From: an uncultured bacterium
Lineage (GTDB): Bacteria > Desulfobacterota > Desulfobaccia > Desulfobaccales > 0-14-0-80-60-11
NCBI GenBank assembly: GCA_937943575.1
Contig: CALEAV010000015.1
Coordinates: 1-64,000 of the forward strand
Length of the DNA stretch: 64,000 bases
Direction of reading: 5' to 3'
How positions within the stretch are numbered: the first letter of the stretch is position 1; each line of letters opens with the position of its first letter. Below are positions 51,398 to 58,935 of the stretch, in pieces. The position numbers and the translations under genes were made by a program. Below the pieces are notes generated by a model. It made no database searches, was not told where the DNA came from, and saw nothing but the letters and a program-made list of their open reading frames with translations.

Positions 51398-51428
51398 AAA
51401 AAGGGCAGGCTCGTTCCCGAACCCGCCC
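51398..51428 (-). terminator. Intrinsic terminator of the antiporter-usp operon
   Basis: Minus-strand GGGCGGG and CCTGCCC pair (one G-U) around a TTCGGGAACGAG loop, followed by TTTTT. It starts 25 bases after the usp stop. Confidence 0.85.
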
Positions 51429-51452
51429 CCGGCAGACCCTGGAAAGAACAGC

Positions 51453-51875
51453 TTACCGCACGATGAGCACGCTGCAGGGGGCGTGGCGGCTCACCTTCTC
51501 CGCCGTGGTGCCCAAAAAGGCGGCCCACACCCCGGAAAGCCCGGTGTGTCCCACCAGCACCAGGTCAAAGCCCCCTTCCCGGGCCACCTGCACGATGGTC
51601 TGAGCCGCGTGCCCCGAGCGAAGCACGGTCTTCAGCTCCACCCCTGCGGCCTGGGCCTGGGCCTTGGCCTCCTGGAGGAGCTTGCCGTAGTAGGCATCCG
51701 CGTACGCCTTTTCCTCCTCCACCTCGTCAATGGTGGCGGCAAAACGCGGCAGCTTCTCCTGCACCGCCAACGCGGTGAGCTCCGCCTGGTGGAGTTTGGC
51801 CAGCTCCAGACCCGCCGCCAGGGCCTTGACGGCCCCCTCGGAGCCGTCATAAGCCACCAACATCTTGCGGTACAT
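51453..51875 (-). CDS. Universal stress protein (UspA family)
   Basis: Single-domain Usp, 140 aa, cytoplasmic. The N-terminal MYRKMLVAYDGSEGAVKAL and the nucleotide-binding-like ending LVGHTGLSGVWAAFLGTTAEKVSRHAPCSVLIVR match ATP-binding Usp proteins (G-2x-G-9x-G-S). It lies 24 bp after the antiporter gene and before a terminator, so the two form an operon. Many antiporters have Usp partners that regulate them in trans; that role here is inference. Confidence 0.92.
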   Translation of the reverse strand: MYRKMLVAYDGSEGAVKALAAGLELAKLHQAELTALAVQEKLPRFAATIDEVEEEKAYADAYYGKLLQEAKAQAQAAGVELKTVLRSGHAAQTIVQVAREGGFDLVLVGHTGLSGVWAAFLGTTAEKVSRHAPCSVLIVR

Positions 51876-51899
51876 GCTCTCCTCCTGACCCCTGCCGCC

Positions 51900-53105
51900 T
51901 CAGTCTTCCGGCATGTGCAGGAAGTGTTCGCTGGTGCCCACTATTTCCGGCTCCACCGCCAGACCCAGGGACACCTCCCGGGGGTGAAACCATACCTGGG
52001 CGATGATGGTGGGAATGACCGCCGAGGCGATGACACCGGTCACCAGAATGGAGTACTGCGACTGGTCGATATAGCCGTGGGTGAGCCCGAAGAGGGCGGA
52101 AATGCTCCCGAAGGTCAGGCCGGTGGCCATGAGCAGGGTGGTGTAGTTGCTCTCCCGCACCGGGATCCCAAAGAGGCGGCACAGGGGCCAGATGCCTGCA
52201 ATCTTGGTGACCATCTTCATCATGAACAGCGCCACCAGGGCCCCAAAGCCCGCCACCAGGGCCGGCAGCGACACCAGGGTGCCCGCCTTGATGAAAAAGA
52301 AGGGGGTCAGAAGGGCAAAGGTGGTGGCCCGCAGCCGATGCAGAATGATTTTGTCATGTACAAACAGCCCGGCGATGACCATGCCGAAGAGGTAGGCCGG
52401 CAGCACCGCCTCGCTCCGGGCCGTCACCGCCAGCCCGCCCAGAACCGTGAGCACCAGGAAGATGAGCTTGATCTCCGGTTCAATCACCCGGCCGCCCCAC
52501 AGGGCAAAAAACCAGCGGCAGAGACGGGGCAGCTGCCACAGGGCCGCCACCGTGACCACCGCAAAGATCAGCAGCCAGCGGTCATAGTTGGCAAACAGCA
52601 GCCCCAGGGCCAGCACCGTGCCCAGATCGGTGATGAAACAGGCGGTGAGGATGAGCTTCCCCAGCTCGGTGTTGTTGAGGCCGGTCTCCACCATCACCGC
52701 ATAGACCACCGCCATGGAGGTGGTGGACAGGGCCACCCCGGCGATCTGGGCCGACTGTGAGGGCCAGCCGCTCACATAGTAGGCATAGGCCATGCAGCCC
52801 AGAAACGGCCCCAGAAAGGAGACCAAGCCGATGGCCAGGCTGGGCTTCCACAGGCGGCGGAAGGCCTCGGGTTCGATCTCCGCCCCGGCCAGGAAGGTGA
52901 GAACCACCGAGGCAAAACCTGCCAGAAAGTTGATCCAGGGGGTGGGCGTGAAGATCTGCCAGCCCAGGGCGGTGCCCAGGTTCCCGGCGATGCAGCCCAG
53001 AAAGATCTCCACCAGGGCCACCGAGATGCCCACCCGGATAGAGATGAGGCTGGCCAGCAGCGCCACCCCGATCCAGGCTGCGGCAGTATACCAGACCTGT
53101 TCCAT
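51900..53105 (-). CDS. Cation:proton antiporter (CPA2/KefB-NapA type)
   Basis: Inner-membrane Na+/H+ or K+/H+ antiporter, 401 aa, with about 12 hydrophobic segments. Family features include the unwound-helix region VALSTTSMAVVYAVMVETGLN and the acidic ITDLGTVLALGLLF. No RCK/TrkA-N domain follows; the protein ends in a short hydrophilic tail (GLAVEPEIVGTSEHFLHMPED). It is the first structural gene after a leader with a uORF and an intrinsic terminator, and it is co-transcribed with usp. Start ATG 53105 has GGAGG upstream. Confidence 0.9.
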   Translation of the reverse strand: MEQVWYTAAAWIGVALLASLISIRVGISVALVEIFLGCIAGNLGTALGWQIFTPTPWINFLAGFASVVLTFLAGAEIEPEAFRRLWKPSLAIGLVSFLGPFLGCMAYAYYVSGWPSQSAQIAGVALSTTSMAVVYAVMVETGLNNTELGKLILTACFITDLGTVLALGLLFANYDRWLLIFAVVTVAALWQLPRLCRWFFALWGGRVIEPEIKLIFLVLTVLGGLAVTARSEAVLPAYLFGMVIAGLFVHDKIILHRLRATTFALLTPFFFIKAGTLVSLPALVAGFGALVALFMMKMVTKIAGIWPLCRLFGIPVRESNYTTLLMATGLTFGSISALFGLTHGYIDQSQYSILVTGVIASAVIPTIIAQVWFHPREVSLGLAVEPEIVGTSEHFLHMPED

Positions 53106-53134
53106 GCTTTCCTCCGGATGCCTGGGGGCGGACG

Positions 53135-53173
53135 AAAAAAAACTCCTGTCCCGCCACCGTCAGGATCAGGAGT
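53135..53173 (-). terminator. Intrinsic terminator in the antiporter 5' leader
   Basis: Minus-strand ACTCCTG and CAGGAGT form a 7-bp perfect stem, extended by CCTG/CGGG inside the loop, followed by TTTTTTTT. It lies between the promoter and the antiporter start, so it can act only as an attenuator or leader terminator. Confidence 0.88.
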
Positions 53174-53175
53174 CA

Positions 53176-53226
53176 TCAGCGCCAGCACGCGGTTCGGACG
53201 GCCACGGCCGCCCGGGCGGACTCCAT
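53176..53226 (-). CDS. Candidate 16-aa leader peptide of the antiporter operon
   Basis: Short ORF, ATG at 53226 and TGA at 53178-53176, reading MESARAAVAVRTACWR. It would begin about 12 bases into the predicted mRNA, with GGGG as a weak ribosome site. Its stop codon is two bases before the 5' arm of the terminator, so a ribosome pausing at the end would block the hairpin. Translation is unproven, and a structured riboswitch could use the same region. Confidence 0.5.
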   Translation of the reverse strand: MESARAAVAVRTACWR

Positions 53227-53244
53227 CGCCGCACACCCCTTGAA

Positions 53245-53272
53245 ATTATCAGGGTCTCTTCCCCCCTGTCAA
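53245..53272 (-). promoter_or_regulatory. Sigma70 promoter of the antiporter-usp operon
   Basis: Minus-strand TTGACA (53272-53267), a 16-base spacer and GATAAT (53250-53245). Transcription would start near 53238, giving a ~130-base leader. Confidence 0.8.
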
Positions 53273-53307
53273 GAATCTCTTTTCCCTCCCCGCCATTTAT
53301 TTCACAA

Positions 53308-53336
53308 TTGACATTGGCTCATTTTTCCCTTATACT
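53308..53336 (+). promoter_or_regulatory. Near-consensus sigma70 promoter of the dynamin-like gene
   Basis: TTGACA (53308-53313), a 17-base spacer and TATACT (53331-53336). It faces the dynamin-like gene and lies back to back with the antiporter promoter. It leaves a leader of about 110 bases. Confidence 0.85.
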
Positions 53337-53455
53337 TTACTCAGGCGATGAAGTCCGCCTTCAACCGCCCGGCCATGAGGCGCAGGGCTGATGACTTCTG
53401 TCCAGGACCCCGGGCAGAAGTTTTTTTTATTGGCCCGGTTGTGTGGGAGGCCCGT

Positions 53456-55201
53456 ATGGGAAATTATCAGCAGCTGAAGGAAGCCCTGGAGCGGCAGCTC
53501 ACCCATCTGGCGCAGCTGCCGGAAACTCCCAAGACCACCGTGCTGAACCTGCTGGACAAGCTGCGCCAGAACCGCTTCCACCTGGTGGTGATGGGGGCCT
53601 TCAAGCGGGGCAAGAGCACCCTCATCAACGCCCTCTTGGGGGAGGCCCTCCTCCCCACCGCCATCGTCCCCCTCACCTCCGTGGTCACCATCCTCACCTA
53701 CGGCGAGCAGGTCCGCATCGAGGTGCGCTTCCACGACGGCAGCACCCGCCTCATCTCCCCCCCGGAGCTGGTGGACTACATCACCGAGCGGGGCAATCCC
53801 GGCAACCGCAAGGGGGTGCGGGAGGTGGAGATCACCTACCCCTCGGACTACCTCAAGGATGGCGTCTGCATCATCGACACCCCCGGGGTGGGCTCCATCT
53901 ACAGCCACAACACCGAGGTGGCCTACAACTACCTCCCTTACGTGGATGCCGCCGTCTTTGTGGTCACGGTGGACCCCCCCCTGTCCGCCGCGGAGCATGA
54001 GTTTCTCCGGGACATCCGGGAATATGTCCACAAGCTCTTCTTCGTGCTGAACAAGATTGACTACGTGGACGAACCCGAGCGCCAGGAGGCCCTGGAATTC
54101 ACCCGCCAGGTCCTGCAGGCGGACCTCGGGACCGGCCAGGTCAACATCTTCCCCCTCTCCGCCAAGCTGGCCCTGGAGGGCAAACACAACGGCCATCCGG
54201 AGCTCCTCACCGCCAGCCACCTGCCGGAGTTCGAAGCCCATCTCAGGGACTTCCTCTTCCGGGAAAAGGGGCGGGTGCTGCTCATCTCCTGCCTCAGCGG
54301 GGCTCTGAAGGCCATCACCGACTCCACCCTGGCCCTGAAGGTGGAGCGCCAGGCCGCCGCCCTGCCGGTGGCCGAACTGGAGGCCAAGATCTCCCAGTTC
54401 AACCAGGAACTGGAGGGCCTGAAAAAGGAGCGGGAGATGTCCCTCCTGCTTCTGGACGGCCGCCTCAAGGGCGTGGCCACCCAGTTCGATGCCGATCTGG
54501 AAGCCTTCCGCCGGGAGACCACCGCCCGCCTGCGCCGGGAGATCGAGGCGGTGTTTCAGGAAAAGAGCCGTCAGGCGGGGGACCTCCGCCAGGAGATGGA
54601 AAAATTCCTCTTCGCCGCCCTCCGGGACCTGTTCATCGGCTGGCGGCGCCAGGAAATCGACAGGCTCTCCCAGACCCTGGCGCAGACCCACCAGGAGTTC
54701 GCCGCCCGCAGCAATGCCATCCTGGAGCGCCTCACCCAGCTCACCGCCCGCATCTTTGACTTTTCCCTGCGGGGGGTGGCGGTGGAGGAGGTCTTCGCCG
54801 ACCGCAGCCGCTTCAGCTTTAAATTCAAAGACGAGCCGGTGGGACTGGAGATCCTGCAGATGACCATCACCGGCCTCCTGCCCCGGGCCCTCACCAAGGG
54901 GATGCTGCTGAAGAAGCTCCAGGAAAACGTGGCCGAGCTGGTGGACAAACACTGCGGCCGCCTGCGCTGGGACTTCCACCAGCGCCTGCAGGACATCGGC
55001 CGGGAGATGCGCCAAAGCTGGCTGGAGCGCCTGGATGAGACCACGAACAGCATCCGCCAGGCCCTGGAGCGGGCCCGGACCCAAAAGCAGGCCAGCGCCC
55101 AGGCGGTGGCGGCCCGGGCCGGGGAGCTGGACCGCAGCCTGGCGGCCATCCTCCAGGCCGAAGCCGACCTGCTGGCCCTCCGGGAACGCCTGGCCGCCTG
55201 A
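53456..55201 (+). CDS. Bacterial dynamin-like GTPase
   Basis: Large GTPase of the dynamin family, 581 aa. The P-loop is VVMGAFKRGKSTLINALLG (residues ~42-60), switch I Thr lies in IVPLTSVVT, switch II is IIDTPGVGS and the base-recognition motif is FFVLNKIDY. The rest is long helical stalk, with coiled coils (KISQFNQELEGLKKEREM) and a short amphipathic region at RALTKGMLLKKL. Such proteins remodel or protect membranes. It stands alone with its own strong promoter. The ATG at 53456 has GGGAGG; the track start at 53348 is upstream of any ribosome site. Confidence 0.9.
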   Translation: MGNYQQLKEALERQLTHLAQLPETPKTTVLNLLDKLRQNRFHLVVMGAFKRGKSTLINALLGEALLPTAIVPLTSVVTILTYGEQVRIEVRFHDGSTRLISPPELVDYITERGNPGNRKGVREVEITYPSDYLKDGVCIIDTPGVGSIYSHNTEVAYNYLPYVDAAVFVVTVDPPLSAAEHEFLRDIREYVHKLFFVLNKIDYVDEPERQEALEFTRQVLQADLGTGQVNIFPLSAKLALEGKHNGHPELLTASHLPEFEAHLRDFLFREKGRVLLISCLSGALKAITDSTLALKVERQAAALPVAELEAKISQFNQELEGLKKEREMSLLLLDGRLKGVATQFDADLEAFRRETTARLRREIEAVFQEKSRQAGDLRQEMEKFLFAALRDLFIGWRRQEIDRLSQTLAQTHQEFAARSNAILERLTQLTARIFDFSLRGVAVEEVFADRSRFSFKFKDEPVGLEILQMTITGLLPRALTKGMLLKKLQENVAELVDKHCGRLRWDFHQRLQDIGREMRQSWLERLDETTNSIRQALERARTQKQASAQAVAARAGELDRSLAAILQAEADLLALRERLAA

Positions 55202-55240
55202 GGCCGGCGGAAAAATCGCCGCCTTGCTCCGGTCAGGGAA

Positions 55241-55268
55241 TTGACCTGACTCTTCCAGAACCTATATT
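55241..55268 (+). promoter_or_regulatory. Sigma70 promoter of the 94-aa protein gene
   Basis: TTGACC (55241-55246), a 16-base spacer and TATATT (55263-55268), 44 bases before the ATG. Confidence 0.75.
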
Positions 55269-55311
55269 GTGAGTGAGGCCTTTATCTTAATACTTCCCCA
55301 AGGAGGCGGCC

Positions 55312-55596
55312 ATGAAGGAATATGATGAGATCATCAAGCAGAAAGGTCTTCCCCAGGTGGGTCAACTGGTGCGCAGCAAGAAATACGGCACCCTCTGGCG
55401 CGTCATGGAAAAAAAGGAGATCTGGCGCAACATCGACCCCGATCCCCAGACCGGTGAGCCCCGCATGGTCCCTGCCATCTACCTCCTCTACTGGAAGGTG
55501 CAGGAAGGGGTCACCCCCGGGGTGGGCCGCCTCATGGGTTATGAATACACCCTCTACGACAACACCTTTCATCTGAACTGGGAGATTGTGGAGTAG
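55312..55596 (+). CDS. Small protein of unknown function, 94 aa
   Basis: I do not recognise this protein. It has its own promoter, an AAGGAGG Shine-Dalgarno and an intrinsic terminator. The sequence is charged and aromatic (QLVRSKKYGTLWRVMEKKEIWRN, then YLLYWKVQEGVTPGVGRLMGYEYTLYD), without signal or membrane segment. It looks like a compact beta-rich fold. The signal strength suggests strong expression. Codon use is ordinary for the window. Confidence 0.8.
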   Translation: MKEYDEIIKQKGLPQVGQLVRSKKYGTLWRVMEKKEIWRNIDPDPQTGEPRMVPAIYLLYWKVQEGVTPGVGRLMGYEYTLYDNTFHLNWEIVE

Positions 55597-55632
55597 CGGA
55601 GATTGCGTCTGGAGAAGAGCTCAGATTCATGA

Positions 55633-55661
55633 GGCGGGGGGCATTACCCCCGTCTTTTTTT
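55633..55661 (+). terminator. Intrinsic terminator of the 94-aa protein gene
   Basis: GGCGGGGG (55633-55640) pairs with CCCCCGTC (55647-55654), one G-U pair, loop GCATTA, followed by TTTTTTT. Confidence 0.88.
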
Positions 55662-55748
55662 CGCCCTCTCTCGGCTCTCCTCGGCTCGAAGCTCAAAATC
55701 GCGGGGAAAAATCCTGAGGCCCCAACCAGCCGGTAACAGAGAAAAAAT

Positions 55749-55778
55749 TTGTGGCTCCGGGCCGTGGTTGGCTAAAAT
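55749..55778 (+). promoter_or_regulatory. Possible promoter of the histidine phosphatase gene
   Basis: TTGTGG (55749-55754), an 18-base spacer and TAAAAT (55773-55778), about 70 bases before the ATG. Confidence 0.5.
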
Positions 55779-55849
55779 GGCACCTAAAGGCTGGGAAAGG
55801 GGCGGCATTCCCCGGGATCCAAGTCCCACCCCAAGAAAGGATCAGGCTT

Positions 55850-56485
55850 ATGACCCACATCATCCTCGTGCGCCACGGTCAGACTCCCTGGAACAAGGAC
55901 AAGATCTTTCGCGGCTCCAAGGACATCCCCTTAAATGACCAGGGCCGGGAGGAGGCCCGGCTGGCCGGGGAGTGGCTTAAAGGGGAGACCATTCATGCGG
56001 CTTATACCTCGCCCCTGTCCCGCTCCCGGGACACCGCCGAAGCCATCGCCCGCCATCACGGCCTCACGGTCCAGGACCTGCCGGGGTTGAGCGACCTGTG
56101 CTACGGCGACTGGGAAGGCCTGCCCCTGACCGAGGTCAAGGTGCGCTACGCCGACCTCTACCGGCAATGGGAAGCCGCGCCCCATACCGTGCGCTTCCCC
56201 AACGGCGAGACCCTGGACGAGCTCCGGGACCGGGCCCTGGCCGCGGTGGAGGAGGTGGTGCGCCGCCATCCCCATGAGACCGTGCTCCTCTCCGCTCACC
56301 GGGCGGTGAACAAAGTGCTCATCGCCGCCTTCATCGGCCTGGACAACTCCCACTTCTGGCGCATCGGCCAGGACACCACCGCCATCAACCGCTTCACCCG
56401 GGTGGGGGAGGTCTGGCACATCATGGCCGTCAACGACACCTGCCATCTCCGGGGCATGACCCGGGGTGAATACGTGGATTTTTAA
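55850..56485 (+). CDS. Histidine phosphatase family protein (phosphoglycerate mutase-like)
   Basis: Branch-2-type cytosolic phosphatase, 211 aa. The phospho-His motif is ILVRHGQTPWNKDKIFRG; the second catalytic His is in VLLSAHRAVNKVLIA. SPLSRSRDTAEAIA and DLCYGDWEGLPLTEV are typical of CobC/GpmB-like enzymes. The substrate (adenosylcobalamin precursor, sugar phosphate or other) cannot be told. Start ATG 55850 lies downstream of AAAGGA. Confidence 0.88.
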   Translation: MTHIILVRHGQTPWNKDKIFRGSKDIPLNDQGREEARLAGEWLKGETIHAAYTSPLSRSRDTAEAIARHHGLTVQDLPGLSDLCYGDWEGLPLTEVKVRYADLYRQWEAAPHTVRFPNGETLDELRDRALAAVEEVVRRHPHETVLLSAHRAVNKVLIAAFIGLDNSHFWRIGQDTTAINRFTRVGEVWHIMAVNDTCHLRGMTRGEYVDF

Positions 56486-57135
56486 CGATGGTGCGGGGTT
56501 CAGGGGCCTTTGCCCCCGCCCCGGGGTTGTGCCTGCCTCCCGGGGGAGAAAAACTCTTGCCCTCCTTCCCGGCTTTTTGGTATGGTTACCGTTGGACTTG
56601 CGGGAAAAGGAGTCAGGGAAGGTCCTGACCCCTCTCCCATCTTCCTCTCCTGAGGTCTCGAAAAGGGGCGGGAGGAGAAGGTGAGGAGGGGAGGGGGCAC
56701 CGGCTCCGCTCTTGCCCGCCACCACGTCCGACGCAGCCAAGGCTTCGCCCCCGAGGGCGGCATGTCCCACCGGGAGGGGGGACCCCTTGGCTGCAGTCAT
56801 GGCTCACAGCCCCAAGGGGGTGATCCCAGGTGCAGCGACCCTGCATCCGCCGCAAATCCTGAAGCCCGGGTGCGTCCAGGGCCTTGGCAAGGCCCCTGAC
56901 CCCGGCCGGCGCGAGGCGGCAGGGAGGGAGCACCTGGGAGCGTCAGTCCTGATGTCCTGATCCCACCTCACTCCCTCTCTTCCGGGAAAGGTCTCCTCCT
57001 CTCCCTCGCCCCGCCGGCTTCCACCAGAAAAAAATTCCGCCCCGGGCGAGTCCTGCGGTCTTGCCGCCCCGCACCCGTGCGCGCCCTGGCTTGGCCGGCC
57101 GCTCCTGGACTGACGTCCGGGGGGAGGAGGAGGAC
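56486..57135. other. 650-bp gap before the electron-transfer cassette
   Basis: No ORF here is convincing. The region has several GC-rich hairpins (for example GGGGC/GCCCC just after the phosphatase stop) and a run of GGAGG-like purine tracts, but no clear promoter pair was found for the cassette downstream. Confidence 0.4.
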
Positions 57136-57579
57136 ATGGAGGGGAATTCCTACAAAATTCTCGGATTGTGCTGTCGCTGGTGCTCCTATGCCGGCGCCGA
57201 CCTGGCCGGCGCCATGCGTCTGCAGTACCCCCCGGAGATCCGCATCGTCATGGTGCCCTGCACCGGGCGGGTGGATATTCTGCACATCCTCAAGGCCTTC
57301 GAGGCCGGGTTCGACGCCGTCTTCGTCTCCGGCTGCCACGAAGGCGACTGCCATTACCTGGAGGGCAACGTCCGGGCCCGCAAACGCATCACTAAGCTGA
57401 AAAAAGTGTTGGAGGAGCTGGGCCTGGAGCCCGAGCGCCTGGAAATGTTCCACGTCAGCTCCGGCGAAGGCCCCAAATTTGCCCAGGTCTGCCGGGAGAT
57501 GTACGACCGGGTGGCGCGCCTGGGCCCCAACCCGGTGCGCCGCGCCCCTCAGCCCGCGGCGGCCGCCGCCTCCAACTGA
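57136..57579 (+). CDS. Hydrogenase iron-sulfur subunit (MvhD/FlpD-like)
   Basis: Electron-transfer protein of the MvhD family, 147 aa. Cysteine motifs are ILGLCCRWCSYAGADLAG, VPCTGRVDILHIL and VSGCHEGDCHYLEGN, which bind a [2Fe-2S] cluster in relatives. These proteins pass electrons between a partner dehydrogenase and heterodisulfide reductase-type complexes. A Pro/Ala-rich tail ends the protein. The ATG at 57136 has GGAGGAGG upstream. It opens the five-gene cassette. Confidence 0.9.
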   Translation: MEGNSYKILGLCCRWCSYAGADLAGAMRLQYPPEIRIVMVPCTGRVDILHILKAFEAGFDAVFVSGCHEGDCHYLEGNVRARKRITKLKKVLEELGLEPERLEMFHVSSGEGPKFAQVCREMYDRVARLGPNPVRRAPQPAAAAASN

Positions 57580-57602
57580 CTGCCTGAAAGAGAGGTGCCA
57601 TC

Positions 57603-58874
57603 ATGGAAAAGGTCCTGGATCTGAAGAATCTGGCCGCCCGGCGTCGGCAGAGCGCCTTCGCCGACATCATCCCCGAGGCCCACGCCAATATCTGCTTCAC
57701 CTGCGGCACCTGCTCGGGAGGCTGCCCCCTGACCGGCATGGAAAGCACCAGGGACGAGGGCCTGGACTGCCGCAAGGCCATCCGCATGGTGCTTCTGGGG
57801 ATGGAGCAGGAGCTCATCGACTCCCGCTTCCCCTGGATCTGCACCGCCTGCAACCGCTGTGAGGAAGGCTGCCCCATGGGCATCAAGCTCACCAAGGTCT
57901 GGTACCGGGCCAAGGCCCTCAGGCCCCGGGACAAGGTGCCGGGCATCCTCCATAAAGGCGTGGAGCTCTGCCTCAAGACCGGCAACAACATGGGCATCCC
58001 CACCGACGAATACGTCACCCTGCTGCAGGAGCTGGGGGAGGAGCTGGCCGAGGAATGCTGCCCCGGCTTTGAAACCCCGGTGGACAAGGAGGACGTGGAC
58101 TACCTCCACTTCCAGAACTCCAAGGAGGCCTACGCCGAGCCCGATGACATGAAGTGGTGGTGGAAGATCTTCTATGCCGCCAAGGTGAGCTGGACCACCC
58201 CCTCCACCAACTGGGAGTCCGTGGACTGGGGGCTCTTCACCGCCAATGCCGAGGCCTCCAAGGAGATCGCCCGCCGCAAGGTGGAGCATATGAAGCGCCT
58301 GCGGGCCCGCACCCTCATCCTGCCGGACTGCGGCGGCGCCTCCTACGGCACCCGCTACAACATCGAGCAGTACTTCAAACACGAGTTCGGGCCGAAAACG
58401 GGCCACGAATACGTCTATTTCTTCGACGTGCTCCTGCGCTTCCTGGAAGAGGGGCGCATCAAAGTGGACAAATCGGTGCATGCCGACCGCATCGTCACCT
58501 GGCACGACTCCTGTAAGCACGGCCGCTCCGCGGTGATGGCCTTCGGGGACGCCTCCAACTTCGAGAAGGCCCGCAAAATCATCAGCTACCTCATCGACAT
58601 GGACAACTTCCGGGAGATGCCCCACAACCGCATGCAGGCCTTCTGCTGCGGCGCCGGCGCCGGCAACTGGCCCGGCCCCTTCGAAAAGGAGAAGACCGAG
58701 CACGGCCGCTTCAAGGTGGACGACATCCGGGCCACCGGCGCCGATTTGGTGGTGGTGGGCTGCTCCAACTGCCGGGACCAGATCATGAAAAACCTCAAGC
58801 CCAAATACAACCTGGATATCGAGGTGAAATACCTCTGGGAGATGGTGGCCGACGCCCTCATCCTGGACGTCTAA
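57603..58874 (+). CDS. HdrC-HdrB fusion-type iron-sulfur oxidoreductase (HdrD-like)
   Basis: Soluble iron-sulfur protein, 423 aa. The N-terminal two [4Fe-4S] motifs are CFTCGTCSGGCPLTG and CTACNRCEEGCPMG. The C-terminal part has CCG-type cysteine sets: LPDCGGASYG, WHDSCKHGRS, AFCCGAGAGNWPG and VVGCSNCRDQI, as in HdrB/HdrD noncubane cluster proteins. No membrane anchor is visible. It lies 23 bp after the MvhD-like gene and likely receives electrons from it. The true acceptor here is unknown. Confidence 0.9.
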   Translation: MEKVLDLKNLAARRRQSAFADIIPEAHANICFTCGTCSGGCPLTGMESTRDEGLDCRKAIRMVLLGMEQELIDSRFPWICTACNRCEEGCPMGIKLTKVWYRAKALRPRDKVPGILHKGVELCLKTGNNMGIPTDEYVTLLQELGEELAEECCPGFETPVDKEDVDYLHFQNSKEAYAEPDDMKWWWKIFYAAKVSWTTPSTNWESVDWGLFTANAEASKEIARRKVEHMKRLRARTLILPDCGGASYGTRYNIEQYFKHEFGPKTGHEYVYFFDVLLRFLEEGRIKVDKSVHADRIVTWHDSCKHGRSAVMAFGDASNFEKARKIISYLIDMDNFREMPHNRMQAFCCGAGAGNWPGPFEKEKTEHGRFKVDDIRATGADLVVVGCSNCRDQIMKNLKPKYNLDIEVKYLWEMVADALILDV

Positions 58875-58888
58875 GCCTCCCCTTAAAC

Positions 58889-58911
58889 CGGAGGGGGGCT
58901 TCCCCCCTCCG
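58889..58911 (+). other. Perfect intercistronic hairpin
   Basis: CGGAGGGGGG and CCCCCCTCCG form a perfect 10-bp stem with a CTT loop, in the 61-bp gap between the HdrCB-like and double-cubane genes. There is no U tract, so it probably affects mRNA stability or stoichiometry instead of ending transcription. Confidence 0.65.
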
Positions 58912-58935
58912 CATCCCTCCCCAAGGAGACCCTGC

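Noticed and set aside
53160-53200. Hammerhead ribozyme, from CTGATGA in the antiporter leader
   Set aside because: The required GAAA core after stem II and the cleavage-site stem are missing; CTGATGA is explained by the uORF stop region.
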